DNA of 35,749 nt from Litorilinea aerophila (GTDB taxonomy: Bacteria > Chloroflexota > Anaerolineae > Caldilineales > Caldilineaceae), in contig CAMDQF010000026.1 of the NCBI GenBank assembly GCA_945905745.1, forward strand, positions 1 to 35,749. Reading direction: 5' to 3'. The translations under genes were made by a program, and so were the position numbers. The first letter of the stretch is position 1, and every line of letters starts with the position of its first letter. Under the pieces are notes generated by a model that worked only from the letters and a program-made list of their open reading frames with translations, was not told the DNA's origin and searched no databases. This document shows, one piece after another, positions 1 through 9,387 of this stretch.

Positions 1-121
1 GTTCGTTCTCTACCACGTGCTCCCGAATCCAGCGGTGAAAGACGGGCACCGCGTCGATGATGTCAAAGCCGGGGCCAGCCTCGGCCTGATATTTGATGCT
101 GATCCGCTTAGGAATCGTCAT
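1..121 (-). CDS. Conserved hypothetical protein, N-terminal fragment cut by window edge
   Basis: Reading on the minus strand from an ATG at 121, the frame stays open to the window edge and gives about 40 residues, starting MTIPKRISIKYQAEAGPGFD and including a VPVFHRWIREHVVE stretch. A GGAGAG ribosome-binding site lies about 7 nt before the ATG (128-134), which supports the start. It follows the siroheme reductase gene on the same strand. From memory, small proteins with a PVFHRWI stretch occur next to nitrite/sulfite reductases in other bacteria, but I cannot name a family or function. The gap of 327 bp to the reductase, filled with palindromes, makes simple co-transcription uncertain. Confidence 0.6.
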   Translation of the reverse strand, partial: MTIPKRISIKYQAEAGPGFDIIDAVPVFHRWIREHVVENE

Positions 122-175
122 TTCGTTCTCTCCTATGCTATTACCATCCGGGCAGTGCCCAAAGTAGCGATCTTT

Positions 176-242
176 GTATACACGGATAAAAGAGAAGACT
201 GATTCGGGTCAGCTTTCCGTCTTCTCTTCCATCCGTGTATAC
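176..242. repeat. Imperfect inverted repeat, ACGGATA-type word palindrome
   Basis: Arms 176-199 and 219-242 are 24 nt each and pair with two mismatches around a 19-nt loop. The arms contain gtatacacggata and agagaagac. Similar wording (cacggat, agagaa) recurs at 6328-6388 and, in degenerate form, at 34140-34180. It may act as a terminator or processing hairpin, but no T-run follows on either strand. Confidence 0.8.
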
Positions 243-268
243 AGAATCCTTTGACTTTTGCCCAGAAA

Positions 269-447
269 ACAGAAATTCTAATGAACTGTGCTGATCACAA
301 TAATGGCGAAATTTCCAACGCAAAGATGCAAAGGAGCAGAGATGCAAAGATTTGCTGCTTCTCCTCTGCGTCCTTGCATCTTTGCGCCTTTGCGTTAAAA
401 ATGGCCTTTTCATCATCCAGTTGACCAGTACAGAAATTCTAATGAAC
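269..447. repeat. Palindrome bracketed by an 18-bp direct repeat
   Basis: The 18-mer acagaaattctaatgaac occurs identically at 269-286 and 430-447. Between the copies lies an imperfect palindrome, 317-396, built from cgcaaag/tgcaaag words (left) and ctttgcg/tttgca words (right). The second copy ends two bases before the stop codon of the reductase gene. The arrangement looks like a small palindromic insertion with a duplicated flank, or a local tandem duplication. No coding potential is convincing between 122 and 448. Confidence 0.8.
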
Positions 448-448
448 G

Positions 449-2710
449 CTAAATTTCAATCAACACAGTATTGCTGGTTTTGCTCTCACAGGCGTGGACC
501 GCTTCAATAAAGAGCAGGGATTCCTCAATCAGCCGATGGGCCGCGTCCGCGTCCTGCTTGGGGTTGGTCTGGTCGTGGCGGTCGAGCAGATAGTGGGCAA
601 ATTTGCCCTTGACAAAGGGATCGAAGAAGAGCTGGGTGTCGTAGAAGCGGCTCTTGAATTCGTCCACAATGCGATTCGGATCGTCGCCCACATCCAGGAA
701 TTGGGTCTTGACCAGGGCGCGGGCCGCCGAAATCATCGACCGGTAGGCCTTCTCCTCCGCCTCGACGAAGGACTTTTTCTCCAGGACCAATTGGGCGTCC
801 CAGGCTTCCGATTCGGCCTGGGCAATCTCAAAGGAGAAGAGGGAAACCACCTCGCCCGCGCACTCGCCGATGCCGATGTCGCCCAGGCTGAAGACCCGCG
901 GATCACCCCAATCGGAGAAGAATTCGGGCTGTAGTTCGAAGACGGGCAGGCCCATAAAGGGTTCCAGAAGGGCCCTGGCCTCCTTTTTGCCGATGCGCCC
1001 GATCCAGTCCTGGAAGCTCTCGCCCCGCTCCCGGTCGGCCACGTAGCGATTGGTCACAGCGTCCACCACCTGGGGCACATTCTTGCTGGGCACAGCGCCC
1101 ACAGCCAGGCCATAGCTGCCTGCGTTCTCCCGCCAGCGCCCGCCCAATACTACCTGGAAGTGGGGCACTTTGTGGTTGCCGCTGCGCCGACTGTTGCCAA
1201 AGAAGCCGATGTCGGCCACGTGGTGCTGGCCGCAGGAATTGAAGCAGCCGCTGATTTTGATCTTCAGCCCTTTGATGGCGTCGGGCAGGGAGGCACTCTT
1301 GGCCGTCAGCCCAGTGAGCAGTTCACCGGCCAGCCCCCGGGAAGAGGCGATACCCAACTTGCAGGTGTCAGTGCCGGGGCAGGAGGTGATGTCCACAATG
1401 GTCCCCGCGCCGGGCGCGCCCAGACCGATGGCTTTCAAATCCGCGTAGAGGTTGGGCAGATCGGCCAGGGGAACCCAGCGCAGGACGATATTCTGCTCGA
1501 CGGTGGCGCGGATGTTGTCGCCCACATATTTACGGGCGATGTCGGCCAGTTGGAAGCTCTGGCGGGTAGTCATATCGCCCAAAGGCAGGTTGACAGTCAC
1601 CACCGCATAGCCTTCCTGGCGCTGCTGATAGACGTTTGTCTCATACCAGTTGTTGAATTCCGCCGAACGTGCCACACCGTTGAGATGGGCCGGGGCGCGG
1701 CTGGGTGTCTCCTTGTAATGGGGCAGTGTGCTGAGGAAGGCTGTCCAGCGGTCATCGTAGGGCAGAATTTTGCGCTCTTCCTCCACCAGACGGCGGAATT
1801 CTTCGATGCCCAGGTCGGCCACCAGGAATTTGATGCGCGCCCGGTTGCGGTTCTTCTTCTCGCCCAGCCGGGCAAAGACCCGGGCCACGGCCTGGGCCTG
1901 GGGCAGAATCTCATCTTCCGCGGTGAATTCGCTCAGCACTTTGGCCTGGTGGGGTACTGTGCCCAGGCCGCCGCCCACATAGACCCGGAAGCCCCGCTGG
2001 GGCTTGCCGTCCACTGTGCGCACCTGGGCCAGGAAGCCCATATCGTGCATCATCACCAGACCACAGGCTTCCTGCTCGCAGCCGGAAAAGGCGATTTTGA
2101 ACTTGCGGCCAAAATCCTGCACGTCGTCGTGGCCCAGCAGAAACCAGGTCAGGGCGTCGGCGTAGGGGGTGGCGTCGAAGGCTTCTGTGCGGCAGACGCC
2201 GGAGAGCTGGCAGCAGGTGACGTTGCGTACGGAGTTGCCGCAAGCTTCCCGGGTGGTGATGCCCACCGCAGCCAGACGTCGCATCAGGTCTGGCGTGTCT
2301 TCGATGTGGACAAAGTGGAGTTGGATGTCCTGGCGGGTGGTCACGTGCAGGATGCTGTCCGAATACTCGTCGGACAGTTGGGCGATCACATCCAACTGCT
2401 CCGGGTTCAGACCGCCATAGGGTATTTTGATACGCACCATTCCCGGCGCGTCCCAATAGGTGTCCGGCCCTTTTACCCGTTCCGAGGGGAAGGCCAACTT
2501 CTGGCTTTCAAAACCGTCGTGGCGCTGGCCGTTGTCGTAGCGCTGGCCGTAGACACCCCGGCGCAGGCGGCTCTCGGCGAAGACTTTCTCGCTCAACTTG
2601 CCATCGCCGGTGAGGAACATCTGTCCTTCAAAAATGTCGATCTCGTGCGCCCAACTCTCCTCTATATCTTCCTGGAGGGTATCTTTCCAGGTCAGTGTGA
2701 TGGGGGTCAT
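449..2710 (-). CDS. Ferredoxin-type nitrite/sulfite reductase with C-terminal helical (HEPN-like) extension
   Basis: A 753-residue siroheme/[4Fe-4S] reductase, predicted to carry out the six-electron reduction of nitrite to ammonia or sulfite to sulfide in the cytoplasm. The two half-domains are visible: the ferredoxin-like half (about 85-140, with TRQDIQLHF), the first 4Fe-4S/siroheme domain (about 150-300, VRNVTCC), then the second pair. The cluster ligands are C444 and C450 (SCPGTDTC) and C489 and C493 (SGCFNSCGQHH). Their C-x5-C...C-x3-C spacing is that of the assimilatory enzymes. Nitrite and sulfite reductases cannot be told apart by eye. The family usually ends near 550-600 residues. 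Here about 130 further residues follow, highly charged and helical, and they look HEPN-like; similar long reductases exist in other phyla. The ATG at 2710 is preceded by AAGGAG. No nitrate reductase or sulfate-activation gene is nearby. Confidence 0.93.
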   Translation of the reverse strand: MTPITLTWKDTLQEDIEESWAHEIDIFEGQMFLTGDGKLSEKVFAESRLRRGVYGQRYDNGQRHDGFESQKLAFPSERVKGPDTYWDAPGMVRIKIPYGGLNPEQLDVIAQLSDEYSDSILHVTTRQDIQLHFVHIEDTPDLMRRLAAVGITTREACGNSVRNVTCCQLSGVCRTEAFDATPYADALTWFLLGHDDVQDFGRKFKIAFSGCEQEACGLVMMHDMGFLAQVRTVDGKPQRGFRVYVGGGLGTVPHQAKVLSEFTAEDEILPQAQAVARVFARLGEKKNRNRARIKFLVADLGIEEFRRLVEEERKILPYDDRWTAFLSTLPHYKETPSRAPAHLNGVARSAEFNNWYETNVYQQRQEGYAVVTVNLPLGDMTTRQSFQLADIARKYVGDNIRATVEQNIVLRWVPLADLPNLYADLKAIGLGAPGAGTIVDITSCPGTDTCKLGIASSRGLAGELLTGLTAKSASLPDAIKGLKIKISGCFNSCGQHHVADIGFFGNSRRSGNHKVPHFQVVLGGRWRENAGSYGLAVGAVPSKNVPQVVDAVTNRYVADRERGESFQDWIGRIGKKEARALLEPFMGLPVFELQPEFFSDWGDPRVFSLGDIGIGECAGEVVSLFSFEIAQAESEAWDAQLVLEKKSFVEAEEKAYRSMISAARALVKTQFLDVGDDPNRIVDEFKSRFYDTQLFFDPFVKGKFAHYLLDRHDQTNPKQDADAAHRLIEESLLFIEAVHACESKTSNTVLIEI

Positions 2711-2748
2711 TCGTCGGTCTCCTTTGGGTAACAGGTAGCCGTATTGGG

Positions 2749-2777
2749 TTGAATACGCCTATTGCAAAATGTGTAAA
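2749..2777 (-). promoter_or_regulatory. Possible sigma70-like promoter for the reductase gene
   Basis: On the minus strand TTTACA (2777-2772) is followed after 16 nt by TATTCA (2755-2750), about 40 nt upstream of the ATG at 2710. The match is weak and made by eye only. Confidence 0.25.
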
Positions 2778-3130
2778 TCGGTCACTGCTCGACTGAAACG
2801 GAACGCAAAAAGATCACCGGTCGCACAAGAGTCTGCCTTGCGCAACGAAAGCCAGGGATTACAGAACTTCGCTTGGGAAAAGGGCCAAAAACCAGAAATG
2901 ACAGGCACAAACGCTGTTCTGCAGGATCAACAACAGGGACAGCTATTACAGGAGAAACAACAGGAGAAACAACAGGAGAAACAACAGGAAGGGCGAGCGG
3001 GGGCAAAACGGGGGAAGGACGGAGCAGGGATATACATCGCCTGTTCGGGCGGTTGGACACTGGATGGACTACGTTCGCCAGTAAACATTTGGCTTCTCCT
3101 GGAAACGACGACGGCCAAAGGGTAAAAAGA

Positions 3131-3180
3131 ATACGCCTGCGGACGAAAACGACAACCGTCGTGGTGTCGTCCTGGCGTAT
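3131..3180. repeat. Imperfect hairpin
   Basis: Nested complementary segments atacgcc/ggcgtat, ggacga/tcgtcc and acgac/gtcgt surround an aacc loop. Role unknown. It lies upstream of the reductase gene and downstream of the FtsX-type gene. Confidence 0.6.
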
Positions 3181-3258
3181 GGGACAAGAAACAAGAATTG
3201 TGAACGGAACAAAAGGATTGTAGACGGAACGGCGAGGTTTGTCAAACAGAAAAAGGGG

Positions 3259-3342
3259 CAGGTGGAAGGTGGAAGGTGGAAGGTGGCAAGTGGCAAGTGG
3301 CAAGTGGCAGGTGGCAGGTGGCAGGTGGCAGGTGGCAGGTGA
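3259..3342. repeat. Twelve-unit heptanucleotide tandem array
   Basis: Exactly 12 consecutive 7-mers fill 84 bp: caggtgg once, aaggtgg three times, caagtgg three times, caggtgg four times, then caggtga. The array is arranged in blocks of like units, which suggests growth by local duplication. The same caggtgg and caagtgg units reappear at 13888-13908. Confidence 0.92.
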
Positions 3343-3382
3343 TATGCCGATCTTTCATTCCCCATTCCCCATTCCCCCTCCC

Positions 3383-6301
3383 CTACCCGCTATACCCCAT
3401 GCGCAGCGCCACAAAAATCCGCCGGTAGAGCGCGGACGAGAGGACAACCAACTCCAGCAACACCATCAACCCAGAAAAGGCCAGGACCAGAGGCAGAATC
3501 TCCTCCCCGGCGATGACAGGAATGAGAGGCGGCAGGGGTGCATTGGCGCCGGCCCCCACCCGGAAAAGGGGCACAAAGAGTTGGGCGGCGTAGGAGCCGA
3601 CCAATACCCCCACCACCGCGCCGTAGGCTGTCAGAATCGCATATTCCAGCATCACCTGCACAGCGACCGCGGCCCGGCGCATCCCAATCGCGCGTAACAC
3701 AGAAAAGTGGAAGAGCCGTTCGTTGAGCGAAGCGTAGCTGTACGTGAGCAGCCCCAGGGCTGCCATCAATGCCGACATTACAAAACTAACCGTCAGCGTG
3801 CCAAAGACGCCCACCCGCTCCATTTGGGCCCGCTGCTTGTCCAGCGCACTATCTGCGCCGACTCTTCTAATGGTGTCCACGCCGGTCAATTGGGGGATCG
3901 CAGTCAAAACACCGGCACTCTCAACGCCAGGTTGCAGCCGCAACCAGATATTGTGGGGCATCGTAACTGGAAAATAGGAAAAGAGATAGTCCATATTGCC
4001 AATGACGACCACTTCGTCCTCGTAAATAGTGGGGAAGTATTTGTAGATACCGGCAATCACAAACTCGTCCCGCACAGTTGAACCCGGATCAGTAAAGACA
4101 AGCAGACCGATGCGATCCCCAATCGAGAGCAGATTGTCGACGAAAAATTTCTCCGACACCAGTACGTTTGGCCCGGCCAGAGCCAAGCGATTCATCAGCC
4201 CTCCCAACGACTCCGGGGCCAGATCGCTGCGAAACCAGGCCACTTTGGGAAAGTCGCTGCGATCCACGGCCAGAAAACGCCCCCGCACCTGTCCGTCGGG
4301 CAGATATATCTCGGTCCGGTAGTCGCCCACACGGGTCGCCGCAGCCACACCAGGCACGGCCGCGTAATCACCGGTCGGGGGAATCCAATCGGCACCGGGC
4401 AGGTTGGCCAGGGCCTCAGTCTCGGAAAAAGGCTCCAATGTCACATCCGCGCCAATGCTGTAGAAGATGCGGTCCTGCAACCATTGATCCAGGCTGGCGG
4501 CCATAGAAAAGGTGTAGACACCCAGCGCCAGTGAGACAATCACCAAGAGGAGTGGATTAATATAGGTGTGGCTCTGGCGGCTGAGCTGGCGCAAGGCCAT
4601 ATGCAGCGAAAGCGAGGGAAGTCGGGAGACCAGAGCGTCGATCAGGCGCATAAGCAGGGGAAAGGGACGCATGGCCAGCAGGCTGAAACTCACGATAAAG
4701 AGGGCAGGAACCAGCACCAGCAGTGGGTCCTGGAAGATGTCTTCGGGCCGGTTCTTGATCAGCTGGCCCAAAGAGCCAGTCTTGGACAACTGATCGTAGG
4801 CATAGAAAGTAGGGATAATGAGCAGAAGGTCGAGATAATAGCGATACCAGAACGGCCCCTGCTGGGGACGCACATTTTCCCGTTCCTGGGAGATTACACT
4901 CTCCCGGCTGGCTCCAAAAGATGCCCACAGCCGGGCCAGCAGAACAATACCCATTGTGAGAAGAATCAGCCGCCAGTTGATCCCCAGCCAGGAGACGGGC
5001 AAAGGTGCCCGATCCGTGAAGGTTAGAAAGCTGGAGACATAGCCCATCAGCCGGGCCAGAACGATGCCAAAAGCCAGACCCAGAGGCAGCCCAAAAATGA
5101 AGAGCAGAGTCGCCTCGGTCAGGGTGAAGTTCAAAACAGTCAGGCGGCCCATTCCCCGGCTGACCAGGACGGCGATCTCCCGCCGCTGCCAATAGGCGAT
5201 CACAGCCGAAGTCAGAACCAAAAAGTAGAGCAGAAAGCCCAGACCAGGCACATTGAAACCCAGCAGCAGAGTCGTCAGGCTGGTCTGACGATTGACGAAT
5301 TTTTCCAGAGAGAGGGCGGGGGAGGTCACCCGTGCGCCGGGCAGAAAGCGGTTGATAATGACGGGGGCGCGTTCCAGTGCGCTGACATAGTTACGGCCAT
5401 CCGCGGGGTTGGCCTGGCTCTCGTCCAGAGTTACCCGCCAGGTAGCAGCCCGCACTTTGATCGCCAGGATCGGCTCAATGCGCCCGATATAATCGGCCCG
5501 GCGCACCACCAGGGCCTCCTCAAACGCCTGGTCCGGATCGGTCAGCCAATAGGCATTTTTAGGGTCGGCGGCCTGCCAGACACCGGCTACCCGGCCCGGC
5601 ACAGATTGCTCACTGCTGCCAAGCGAAAGAAAGATGGTATCGCCCACATCGACACCGATCGTCCCGGCCAGGCGCGCATGTACCCACAGATCGACCTGTT
5701 CGCCGGAGGCAGCGCTTTCATCCAGCGCCACGCCCTGGGCAATGGACATATGATCGGCTATGCCGTCCTGATAGAAGACGTTCGTATCGGTGCTGGCTGT
5801 GGCCCCTCCCCGTTCTGTGCGCATAGAGACAATGCCGCTGTTGACCTGCATGAGCAGATCGCTCACGGGCAGATTCATCTCCTGGGAAAGGGTGGTGGCA
5901 ATGCCTTTGCCCAACTCTGTGGCCCGCTCCAACGCGAGGGGCACCGCGGTCGTGGAGGAGCTGAAGACGCGCATGGAGAAAGGTGGTTTGCCGGTGATGC
6001 GGCTGTATTCAGCCAACTCCTGGCGCATGACGACCGTATCCACCGCCTGGGAGAAGAAGCCAGCGCTGGTGACCAGTCCAACTGCGATCACTACACCCAC
6101 CAGGGCAAGAAAGTTGAGTCCCAGATAGTAACGCAGGCGCCGTCGGGCCAGCCCGACAATGCCCAAGATACGGTTCAGCCCCCGGGCAACGCCCAGTTTA
6201 GGTATTCGCGCCTTCAGCCGTGCGGAAGAGCCATTCGGTTGATCGGTGAATGACGCGCTGGCTGCTGCAACGTCTTGCGGGGTATTTCGTTCAATAGACA
6301 A
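3383..6301 (-). CDS. FtsX-type ABC transporter permease (MacB/LolC-like), ATPase not adjacent
   Basis: A 972-residue inner-membrane protein with the layout of large FtsX-family permeases. After a basic cytoplasmic N-terminus comes TM1 (about 60-82), then an extracytoplasmic domain to about 335. A first FtsX helix bundle follows (about 345-460, with AVLVSRGMGR after a helix), then more helices to about 600 and a second extracytoplasmic domain (about 605-800). A final FtsX bundle carries VLRAIGMRR. Such proteins usually work with a separate ATPase in lipoprotein or substrate extrusion. None is next to it, since the neighbouring ATPases belong to the peptide importer. The frame opens with TTG at 6301, with only a weak GAGAG upstream. 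The first in-frame ATG would lie beyond TM1, so TTG is preferred. A perfect hairpin separates it from the importer genes. Confidence 0.85.
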   Translation of the reverse strand: MSIERNTPQDVAAASASFTDQPNGSSARLKARIPKLGVARGLNRILGIVGLARRRLRYYLGLNFLALVGVVIAVGLVTSAGFFSQAVDTVVMRQELAEYSRITGKPPFSMRVFSSSTTAVPLALERATELGKGIATTLSQEMNLPVSDLLMQVNSGIVSMRTERGGATASTDTNVFYQDGIADHMSIAQGVALDESAASGEQVDLWVHARLAGTIGVDVGDTIFLSLGSSEQSVPGRVAGVWQAADPKNAYWLTDPDQAFEEALVVRRADYIGRIEPILAIKVRAATWRVTLDESQANPADGRNYVSALERAPVIINRFLPGARVTSPALSLEKFVNRQTSLTTLLLGFNVPGLGFLLYFLVLTSAVIAYWQRREIAVLVSRGMGRLTVLNFTLTEATLLFIFGLPLGLAFGIVLARLMGYVSSFLTFTDRAPLPVSWLGINWRLILLTMGIVLLARLWASFGASRESVISQERENVRPQQGPFWYRYYLDLLLIIPTFYAYDQLSKTGSLGQLIKNRPEDIFQDPLLVLVPALFIVSFSLLAMRPFPLLMRLIDALVSRLPSLSLHMALRQLSRQSHTYINPLLLVIVSLALGVYTFSMAASLDQWLQDRIFYSIGADVTLEPFSETEALANLPGADWIPPTGDYAAVPGVAAATRVGDYRTEIYLPDGQVRGRFLAVDRSDFPKVAWFRSDLAPESLGGLMNRLALAGPNVLVSEKFFVDNLLSIGDRIGLLVFTDPGSTVRDEFVIAGIYKYFPTIYEDEVVVIGNMDYLFSYFPVTMPHNIWLRLQPGVESAGVLTAIPQLTGVDTIRRVGADSALDKQRAQMERVGVFGTLTVSFVMSALMAALGLLTYSYASLNERLFHFSVLRAIGMRRAAVAVQVMLEYAILTAYGAVVGVLVGSYAAQLFVPLFRVGAGANAPLPPLIPVIAGEEILPLVLAFSGLMVLLELVVLSSALYRRIFVALRMGYSG

Positions 6302-6327
6302 AGGTCAATCTCTCAGAGTCAGGTATC

Positions 6328-6388
6328 GTATAGACAGATTAAAGAGAACACGGATCGTCTATCCGTGTTCTCTTTAATCTGTCTATAC
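6328..6388. repeat. Perfect 28-bp-arm inverted repeat between importer and FtsX gene
   Basis: Arms 6328-6355 and 6361-6388 are exact reverse complements with a 5-nt loop. The hairpin lies just after the last gene of the peptide-importer operon (stop at 6421, minus strand) and before the FtsX-type gene. It could end or process the importer transcript, although no clear U-tract follows. The acggat and agagaacac words match other palindromes in the window. Confidence 0.9.
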
Positions 6389-6420
6389 AAATGATGTCGA
6401 TCAAAGCTTGCCTTCGCTCT

Positions 6421-7431
6421 TTACACCGGCAAGAGGTCCGAAAGGGATTCCAGGCTGATCTGCGGGTGCTGGTCGTACAGATAGCAGGTGGCGCCCTGGT
6501 CCTGGCTCAAGCGGTACATGGGCGGCGTGGCCCGGCATTTCTCGTGGGCGTGGGGACAACGGGAATAGAACTTGCAGCCCGGCCCAGAATGGCTGCCCTC
6601 GGCCTCGCGGACCTGCACCTCAGATTTGCGCCACTGGCGGTTGATGTCCGGCCAGGGAATCGAGTCGATAAGCAGCTGGGTGTAGGGATGTTGGGGCGCT
6701 TTGATCACCTTCTCCACCTCGCCAGCCTCCATCACATTGCCTCGATAGAGGACGACAATCGAGTTGGCGATGTGATAGGCGGTGGTCAGATCGTGGGTGA
6801 TGTAGATGATCGTGACGCCGTAGTCCCTTTGCAGCTTTTGCAGGGTTTCCAGAATGTTGGCCCGCAAGGAGGCGTCCACCATCGAGACCGGCTCATCCGC
6901 CACCAGAATTTTGGGGCGCAACACCAGCGAGCGGGCCACATTAATGCGCTGACGCTGACCACCCGACAACTGGTGGGGATAGCGGCCCAGAATGTCCTGG
7001 GGATGCAGACCCACCGCGGTCAGGGCTTCGACCATTCGTTCCCGGGCGTCGGTCTTATTGCTCGCCAGCTTGAAGCGCTTGATAGGCACAGAGAGCAGAT
7101 GATCGACGGTGTAGAAGGGGTTGAAGACAGCGAAGGGGTCCTGAAAGACGGCCTGCACTTCTCGGCGATAGGCCATCTTCTCCGGCCCTTTGAGGGTCCG
7201 AATGTCCTTGCCCCGATAGAGAATCTCCCCGGAGGAAGCCTCCAAAAAGCCGAGCAGGAGCATCGCCAGAGTCGTCTTGCCGCTACCGCTCTCACCGGCC
7301 ACAGTAATAATCGTCGGCTCTTCCGAGCTGACTTTCAGAGAAACATTTTCCAGGGCCGTCGTCGCTGTCTTCTGAATCAGGCCAGAGGTAAAGACTTTCG
7401 TCACATTGCGTAGTTCGAGTAGGTCAGTCAT
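6421..7431 (-). CDS. Peptide ABC importer ATP-binding protein (OppF/DppF-like)
   Basis: A 336-residue ATPase that would energise peptide (or nickel/oligosaccharide) uptake on the cytoplasmic face of the membrane. Walker A is GESGSGKTT (46-54), the ABC signature is LSGGQRQR (155-162) and Walker B is ILVADE (175-180). The C-terminal oligopeptide-transporter extension has the cysteine-containing CKFYSRCPHAHEKC segment typical of OppD/OppF proteins. The start is ATG at 7431, four bases after the stop of the preceding ATPase gene; a longer in-frame reading would overlap that gene deeply. The ribosome-binding site is poor, so translation is probably coupled. It is the last gene of the five-gene importer operon. 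Confidence 0.93.
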   Translation of the reverse strand: MTDLLELRNVTKVFTSGLIQKTATTALENVSLKVSSEEPTIITVAGESGSGKTTLAMLLLGFLEASSGEILYRGKDIRTLKGPEKMAYRREVQAVFQDPFAVFNPFYTVDHLLSVPIKRFKLASNKTDARERMVEALTAVGLHPQDILGRYPHQLSGGQRQRINVARSLVLRPKILVADEPVSMVDASLRANILETLQKLQRDYGVTIIYITHDLTTAYHIANSIVVLYRGNVMEAGEVEKVIKAPQHPYTQLLIDSIPWPDINRQWRKSEVQVREAEGSHSGPGCKFYSRCPHAHEKCRATPPMYRLSQDQGATCYLYDQHPQISLESLSDLLPV

Positions 7432-7435
7432 GAGG

Positions 7436-8464
<1,029 letters not shown>

Positions 8465-8468
8465 TCCC

Positions 8469-9377
8469 CTACTCCGTCCGACGTACGCGAGGGTTCGCAA
8501 ATTCATCCAGCCCCATATTGATCAGAGCCAGCGAACCCAGGATAAGGACCAGTGCCAGGGCGGGGAATATGGGCCACCACCACCAGCCGTTGAAAAAGGC
8601 ACCCTGAGATTGGGCCGCCCAGATGATATTGCCCAGCAGGGGTTCGCGCAGGGGGCCAAGACCCAGGACCGCCAGATAGAAGGAGGCGAAGACCCCGGCG
8701 AAGACCTGTCCCACAAAGGCTGCAACAATGAAAGGGAGCAGGTTGGGCAGAATCTCCAGAAAGATGATTCCCAGATCACCCACACCGGAGAGCCGGGCAA
8801 CCAACACATAGGTCCGCTCTTTCATGGTGAGCACCTGCGAACGCATCACTAGCGTTGGCCCCATCCAGGCCAGCATAACGACGATCAGGGCCATCGTAAA
8901 GATAGTCACCGAGCGTCTGTCCACCGAACCGGCGATGACCACCTGTATCAGAAAGACGGGGATTGGGGTGAGTATCTGGCTGATGCCTTTGATGATTGTG
9001 TCCGCTACGCCGCCGAAATAGGCGGAGATGAAACCGAGAACCACACCGATCAGCGTTCCGAGCAGACCGGCGATGACGCCGATCAGCGCGGTCTGCCAGG
9101 TGCCCAGCACCATCGCAGCGAAGAGGTCCCGACCAAAGAAGTCGGTGCCGAATGGGTACTCGGCGCTGGGGGCCTGTTTGGGCATGGTGGCCAGGGGATA
9201 GGCGTCCCGGGTATCGATGGTCAGCATTCCATAGACCGTGAAAATTGTCAGGCCGAGTACCAAGATCAGACCGACAGTGAGACTGGGATTGCGGCGCAGG
9301 TAGCGGGTGAAGAGGCGGAGTCGGCGGGGCTGATACCGTTCCTGGACCGGGGCCTGGGATTCTACCAGAGTTGTCAT
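8469..9377 (-). CDS. Peptide ABC importer permease (OppC/DppC-like)
   Basis: A 302-residue membrane protein. A basic N-terminal tail leads into TM1 (about 34-52), followed by the OppC-type extracytoplasmic segment with FGTDFFGRD and a bundle of five further helices. The ATPase-contacting EAA-like loop is recognisable around VARLSGVGDLGIIFLEILPN. It follows the OppB-like permease by 10 bp. The start ATG at 9377 has an AAGAGAAG-type ribosome-binding site. Substrate class cannot be settled from sequence: peptides are most usual, but nickel and sugar importers share the family. Confidence 0.92.
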   Translation of the reverse strand: MTTLVESQAPVQERYQPRRLRLFTRYLRRNPSLTVGLILVLGLTIFTVYGMLTIDTRDAYPLATMPKQAPSAEYPFGTDFFGRDLFAAMVLGTWQTALIGVIAGLLGTLIGVVLGFISAYFGGVADTIIKGISQILTPIPVFLIQVVIAGSVDRRSVTIFTMALIVVMLAWMGPTLVMRSQVLTMKERTYVLVARLSGVGDLGIIFLEILPNLLPFIVAAFVGQVFAGVFASFYLAVLGLGPLREPLLGNIIWAAQSQGAFFNGWWWWPIFPALALVLILGSLALINMGLDEFANPRVRRTE

Positions 9378-9387
9378 AGGGCTTCTC

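Larger units (their letters stand above)
2711..3382. other. 672-bp intergenic stretch made largely of repeats
   Basis: I see no supportable gene. The open frames here are low-complexity products of repeats. The stretch holds three exact 12-bp units of ggagaaacaaca (2951-2986), an imperfect hairpin (3131-3180, outer arms atacgcc/ggcgtat) and a 12-unit heptamer array (3259-3342). It ends with three cattccc heptamers (3356-3376) just before the stop codon of the permease gene at 3383-3385. The left end should contain the reductase promoter. Confidence 0.75.

Noticed and set aside
141..416. A 91-codon minus-strand frame after the reductase gene
   Set aside because: It is read through two palindromes and its product is made of repeat words.
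1160..2731. A 523-codon plus-strand frame opposite the siroheme reductase
   Set aside because: Mirror frame rich in Gly, Val, Ala and His. The reductase on the other strand has all cluster cysteines.
2769..3303. Open frames on both strands in the repeat-rich gap before the FtsX-type gene
   Set aside because: Products are short-period low-complexity (for example repeated VVSPVVSP) and no ribosome-binding site is seen.
2951..3342. CRISPR array
   Set aside because: Units of 12 and 7 bp are contiguous, with no spacers, and no cas genes are present.
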